Part shown: positions 61,514 through 64,000 of the stretch, in pieces
How the letters are laid out: the number at the start of each line of letters is the position of its first letter
Position numbering within the stretch: the stretch's first letter is position 1
Assembly: GCA_022711595.1 (NCBI GenBank)
Contig: JAKLET010000004.1
Location: 1 to 64,000 of the forward strand
Reading direction: 5' to 3'
DNA: 64,000 nt
Source: Deltaproteobacteria bacterium
Lineage (GTDB): Bacteria; Desulfobacterota; Syntrophorhabdia; Syntrophorhabdales; Syntrophorhabdaceae
Notes under the pieces: generated by a model
What the model saw: the letters and a program-made list of their open reading frames with translations, nothing else
Databases searched by the model: none
Told to the model about the DNA's origin: nothing
Program-made: the position numbers and the translations under genes

Positions 61514-61528
61514 CTCAAAATCCACACA

Positions 61529-61846
61529 ATGAACGAAGCACAATTTAAAACATTAAGAGAACTTTCGGAAGAAAGAGAGATCTCCCAGCGTGACCTTTCG
61601 AAGAAGATCGGCCTGAGCCTGGGGAGCATCAACTTTATCCTGAAGGAACTGATCAAAAAGGGCTACGTCAAGGCGCAGCGCTTTAAGAACTCCAACAACA
61701 AGGCCGCGTACCTGTATGTCCTGACGCCTCAGGGGATCAACGAGCGCATCAAGCTGACCCAGTATTTTCTGAAATTAAAGATGGAAGAGTATGAGCGGCT
61801 GGAACGAGAAATTGAAGAGTTAAAAAAGGACAACCTTGACCAATGA
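61529..61846 (+). CDS. MarR-family EPS-associated transcriptional regulator
   Basis: A 105-residue winged-helix protein (ISQRDLSKKIGLSLGSINFI, then KAAYLYVLTPQGINERIKLT) ending in a charged coiled coil (EEYERLEREIEELKKD). It matches the MarR-like proteins (TIGR04176 type) that are usually first in exopolysaccharide loci, which fits the sugar-nucleotide genes that follow. Confidence 0.87.
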   Translation: MNEAQFKTLRELSEEREISQRDLSKKIGLSLGSINFILKELIKKGYVKAQRFKNSNNKAAYLYVLTPQGINERIKLTQYFLKLKMEEYERLEREIEELKKDNLDQ

Positions 61847-61948
61847 GGTTTTGCCTCAGGGGAGTATGCCGTGACACTGTTTGGGATTGCCATTATTTAA
61901 TATGGTTTACGATCTAACCGGGTTAATAAAAAAATTCAGGATTGAGAT

Positions 61949-63265
61949 ATGAAAACGCAACTGATCAACAAAATAGAGAAAAGACAGGCGCAGATCGGAG
62001 TGATCGGTCTCGGGTATGTCGGATTGCCCCTTGTGGTTGAATTCTGCAAAACCGGCTTTAAGGTGTACGGGTTTGATATCGATCCAAAGAAAATTGACCT
62101 GTTGAAGAAGGGAACAAGCTATATAAAGCATATTGATATAACTCAATTGTTTCATAAGGATGGAAATTCAGGCAGTTTTTTACCCACATCCAATTTTTCG
62201 CTGTTGAACAAAATGGATTGCATAATCATATGCGTGCCCACTCCTCTGAATCAAAACAGGGAACCGGACATGCAATATGTTTTCCAGACCGCCGAAGAGA
62301 TATCGAAATACATCAGGAAAGGACAGCTCATCATACTCGAATCCACCACATATCCGGGCACGACCGATGAGGATGTGAGGAAGATCCTCGAAAATGGTCG
62401 CTTGGTCGCGGGGAAAGATTTCTACCTAGCTTTCTCTCCTGAAAGGGAAGACCCGAACAATCATGATTATTCGGTCAGGAATGTCCCCAAGCTGATCGGC
62501 GGCTATTCGAGGAACTGTTCGGATTTAGCTAAGCTGCTGTTCGACTCGATCGTGGACAATACGGTACTCGTTTCATCGACAAGGGTGGCAGAGGCGGCAA
62601 AGCTTTTAGAGAATATATACAGGGCGGTCAACATCGCAATGGTGAACGAGTTGAAGATACTTTTCGACAGGATGGGGATAGACATTTGGGAAGTTATCGA
62701 GGCAGCAAAAACAAAGCCTTTTGGTTTCCAGGCTTTTTATCCCGGTCCGGGTCTTGGAGGGCATTGTATCCCGATAGATCCGTTCTATCTCACCTGGAAG
62801 GCAAAGGAATATAATTTTGTCACCAAGTTCATTGAACTTGCAGGCGAGATCAACAACTCGATGCCAAATTACGTGATAGAAAAGGTTTCCAGGGCTTTGA
62901 ACGTCAACAAGAAATGCATGAACGGTTCGTCGGTTCTGGTCATCGGTGTGGCCTATAAACCTGACGTGGATGATGACAGGGAAAGCCCTGCATACGCGAT
63001 AATGGACCTTCTGATGCGAGAAGGGGCCCGCGTCGATTACCACGATCCCTTGATCCCGAAATTGAAAAGATCGAGGAAGTATGATTTCAGGCTTTCTTCA
63101 GTTGATCTGACGGCGCAAGACATCAAAAAGTATGATGTTGTTCTCATCGTTACCAATCATTCTTCGATAGATTATAAGCTCATACGGAACAACGCCAAGA
63201 TCATTGTAGACACAAGGAACGCCATCGAGAGGAAGGGCAATGAGACCCGTATCTTCAAGGCGTGA
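61949..63265 (+). CDS. wbpA: Nucleotide-sugar dehydrogenase, WbpA/UDP-GlcNAc 6-dehydrogenase-like
   Basis: A 438-residue NAD-dependent enzyme that oxidises a UDP-HexNAc at C6. VIGLGYVGLPLVVEFCKTGF is the NAD-binding site; the catalytic Cys is in PGPGLGGHCIPIDPFYLTWK. FGFQAFYPG and the KYIRKGQLIILESTTYPGTT segment point to the WbpA branch. It starts the precursor-synthesis part of the polysaccharide locus. Confidence 0.88.
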   Translation: MKTQLINKIEKRQAQIGVIGLGYVGLPLVVEFCKTGFKVYGFDIDPKKIDLLKKGTSYIKHIDITQLFHKDGNSGSFLPTSNFSLLNKMDCIIICVPTPLNQNREPDMQYVFQTAEEISKYIRKGQLIILESTTYPGTTDEDVRKILENGRLVAGKDFYLAFSPEREDPNNHDYSVRNVPKLIGGYSRNCSDLAKLLFDSIVDNTVLVSSTRVAEAAKLLENIYRAVNIAMVNELKILFDRMGIDIWEVIEAAKTKPFGFQAFYPGPGLGGHCIPIDPFYLTWKAKEYNFVTKFIELAGEINNSMPNYVIEKVSRALNVNKKCMNGSSVLVIGVAYKPDVDDDRESPAYAIMDLLMREGARVDYHDPLIPKLKRSRKYDFRLSSVDLTAQDIKKYDVVLIVTNHSSIDYKLIRNNAKIIVDTRNAIERKGNETRIFKA

Positions 63266-63325
63266 CCCTTTATCGATGCTCGATATTAAAGTGTCGTTAA
63301 ATATTTTTTTAAATAGAGGTTCTAT

Positions 63326-64000
63326 ATGCGTTTTTTAGTTACCGGCGGCGCAGGATTCATAGGTTCAAATATAGTTGAAGAGCTGGTCAGACAGAAAGAG
63401 CAGGTGCGGATCATCGACAACTTCAGTACCGGTAAGGCTGAAAACGTTGAACCTTTCAGGACAGATGTCGAACTGATCGAGGGTGACATAAGAGACTATG
63501 AAGCTGTTCGCGAAGCAATGAGCGGCATCGATGTTGTTTTGCACCAGGCCGCCCTCCCTTCCGTACCGCGTTCTATCAGCGATCCCGTCACCAGCAATGA
63601 AGTGAACGTGACGGGGACGCTTAACATTCTTGTGGCTGCCAGGGAAAACGGGGTTAGACGCGTTGTCTATGCGTCCTCTTCATCGGTCTACGGGGACAAT
63701 CCGAAACTCCCGAAAGAAGAAGGCATGATCCCTAACCCCCTATCACCCTATGCTGTATCAAAGCTGGCTGGAGAAAAATATTGCCAGGTGTTTTCGAACA
63801 TTTATAATTTAGAGACAGTATCTCTGCGATATTTCAACGTGTTCGGACGCAGACAGGACCCGAACTCGCAGTATTCCGCGGTCATACCGAAATTTATCAA
63901 GGCGATGATGAACGATTCAAGTCCGGTCATATACGGAGATGGGGAGCAGAGCAGGGACTTTACCTATGTAAAGAACGTTGTGAGCGCAAATATCCTGGCG
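63326..64000 (+). CDS. NAD-dependent epimerase (WbpP/GalE type), incomplete
   Basis: 225 codons before the window ends. RFLVTGGAGFIGSNIVEELV is the Rossmann start; SSSSVYGDNPKLPKEE and SPYAVSKLAGEKY carry the S/Y-xxx-K catalytic set, and RYFNVFGRRQDPNSQY matches UDP-GlcNAc 4-epimerases. AGAGGT precedes the ATG. With WbpA it would supply UDP-GalNAc-type uronic sugars. Confidence 0.9.
   Translation, partial: MRFLVTGGAGFIGSNIVEELVRQKEQVRIIDNFSTGKAENVEPFRTDVELIEGDIRDYEAVREAMSGIDVVLHQAALPSVPRSISDPVTSNEVNVTGTLNILVAARENGVRRVVYASSSSVYGDNPKLPKEEGMIPNPLSPYAVSKLAGEKYCQVFSNIYNLETVSLRYFNVFGRRQDPNSQYSAVIPKFIKAMMNDSSPVIYGDGEQSRDFTYVKNVVSANILA

Overview
The window looks like a chromosomal segment of an anaerobic, Gram-negative, deltaproteobacterial-type organism (Desulfobacterota in the broad sense; a Syntrophorhabdus- or Syntrophus-like relative is my guess). 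The grounds are the gene order ispE-spoVG-tRNA-Gln-prs-rplY-pth-ychF, the pcm-rpoS pairing, an ExbB/ExbD/TonB set, many secreted proteins, and dispersed palindromes of the 'GTCATCCCGGCGAAGGCCGGG' kind. No rRNA, prophage, CRISPR array or recognisable transposase was seen.

Layout. 1-3.5 kb: end of a small protein, a ZupT-like zinc transporter, a secreted protein of unknown function, a small membrane protein. 3.7-12 kb (minus): a very large GH13 glycosidase, then the overlapping chain proC-pcm-rpoS-murJ-HD phosphohydrolase. 12-19.8 kb: repeat-rich gap, Smr protein, exbB-exbD-tonB-trmI, LOG protein, DUF72 protein, phosphomannomutase. 20-28.2 kb: a long plus-strand housekeeping run (radical SAM/DUF2344, RNase G, ispE, spoVG, tRNA-Gln, prs, rplY, pth, ychF). 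28.5-31 kb: an SPFH/zinc-ribbon pair. 31-42.5 kb (minus): a phosphate regulon with phoB-phoR, a CBM48 protein, and two complete pst transporters around phoU. 42.7-56.5 kb: ilvD, aldo/keto reductase, MFS exporter, EF-hand protein, glycolate-oxidase-like FAD enzyme, a flavin-binding-type protein, several secreted unknowns, a lytic transglycosylase, then MetE/UROD-like protein-nadK-recN-acetyltransferase. 56.7-59.8 kb: AT-rich pockets holding a RelB antitoxin with a nonsense-mutated RelE, and an intact MntA/HepT module, with a PmbA-type protease between them. 59.8-64 kb: two secreted proteins, a heavily structured non-coding element, and the start of an exopolysaccharide locus (promoter, inverted repeat, ops-like element, EPS-associated MarR regulator, WbpA-type dehydrogenase, epimerase running off the end).

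Two observations stand out. First, the second pst system encodes two adjacent PstB paralogues whose defects complement each other: one has a broken LSGGQ signature, the other has lost the Q-loop glutamine and the H-loop histidine. If they pair, they would form one normal and one degenerate ATP site, an arrangement known from asymmetric ABC exporters but unexpected in a phosphate importer. Second, intergenic gaps are filled by short degenerate tandem words (7-mers and 9-mers, several unrelated word families) arranged as inverted arms that begin at stop codons. They occupy six of the eight convergent gene junctions in the window, which suggests a word-based class of bidirectional gene-end hairpins. 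A third candidate is a chain of perfect hairpins closed by a 14-bp outer stem at 60.86-61.24 kb.
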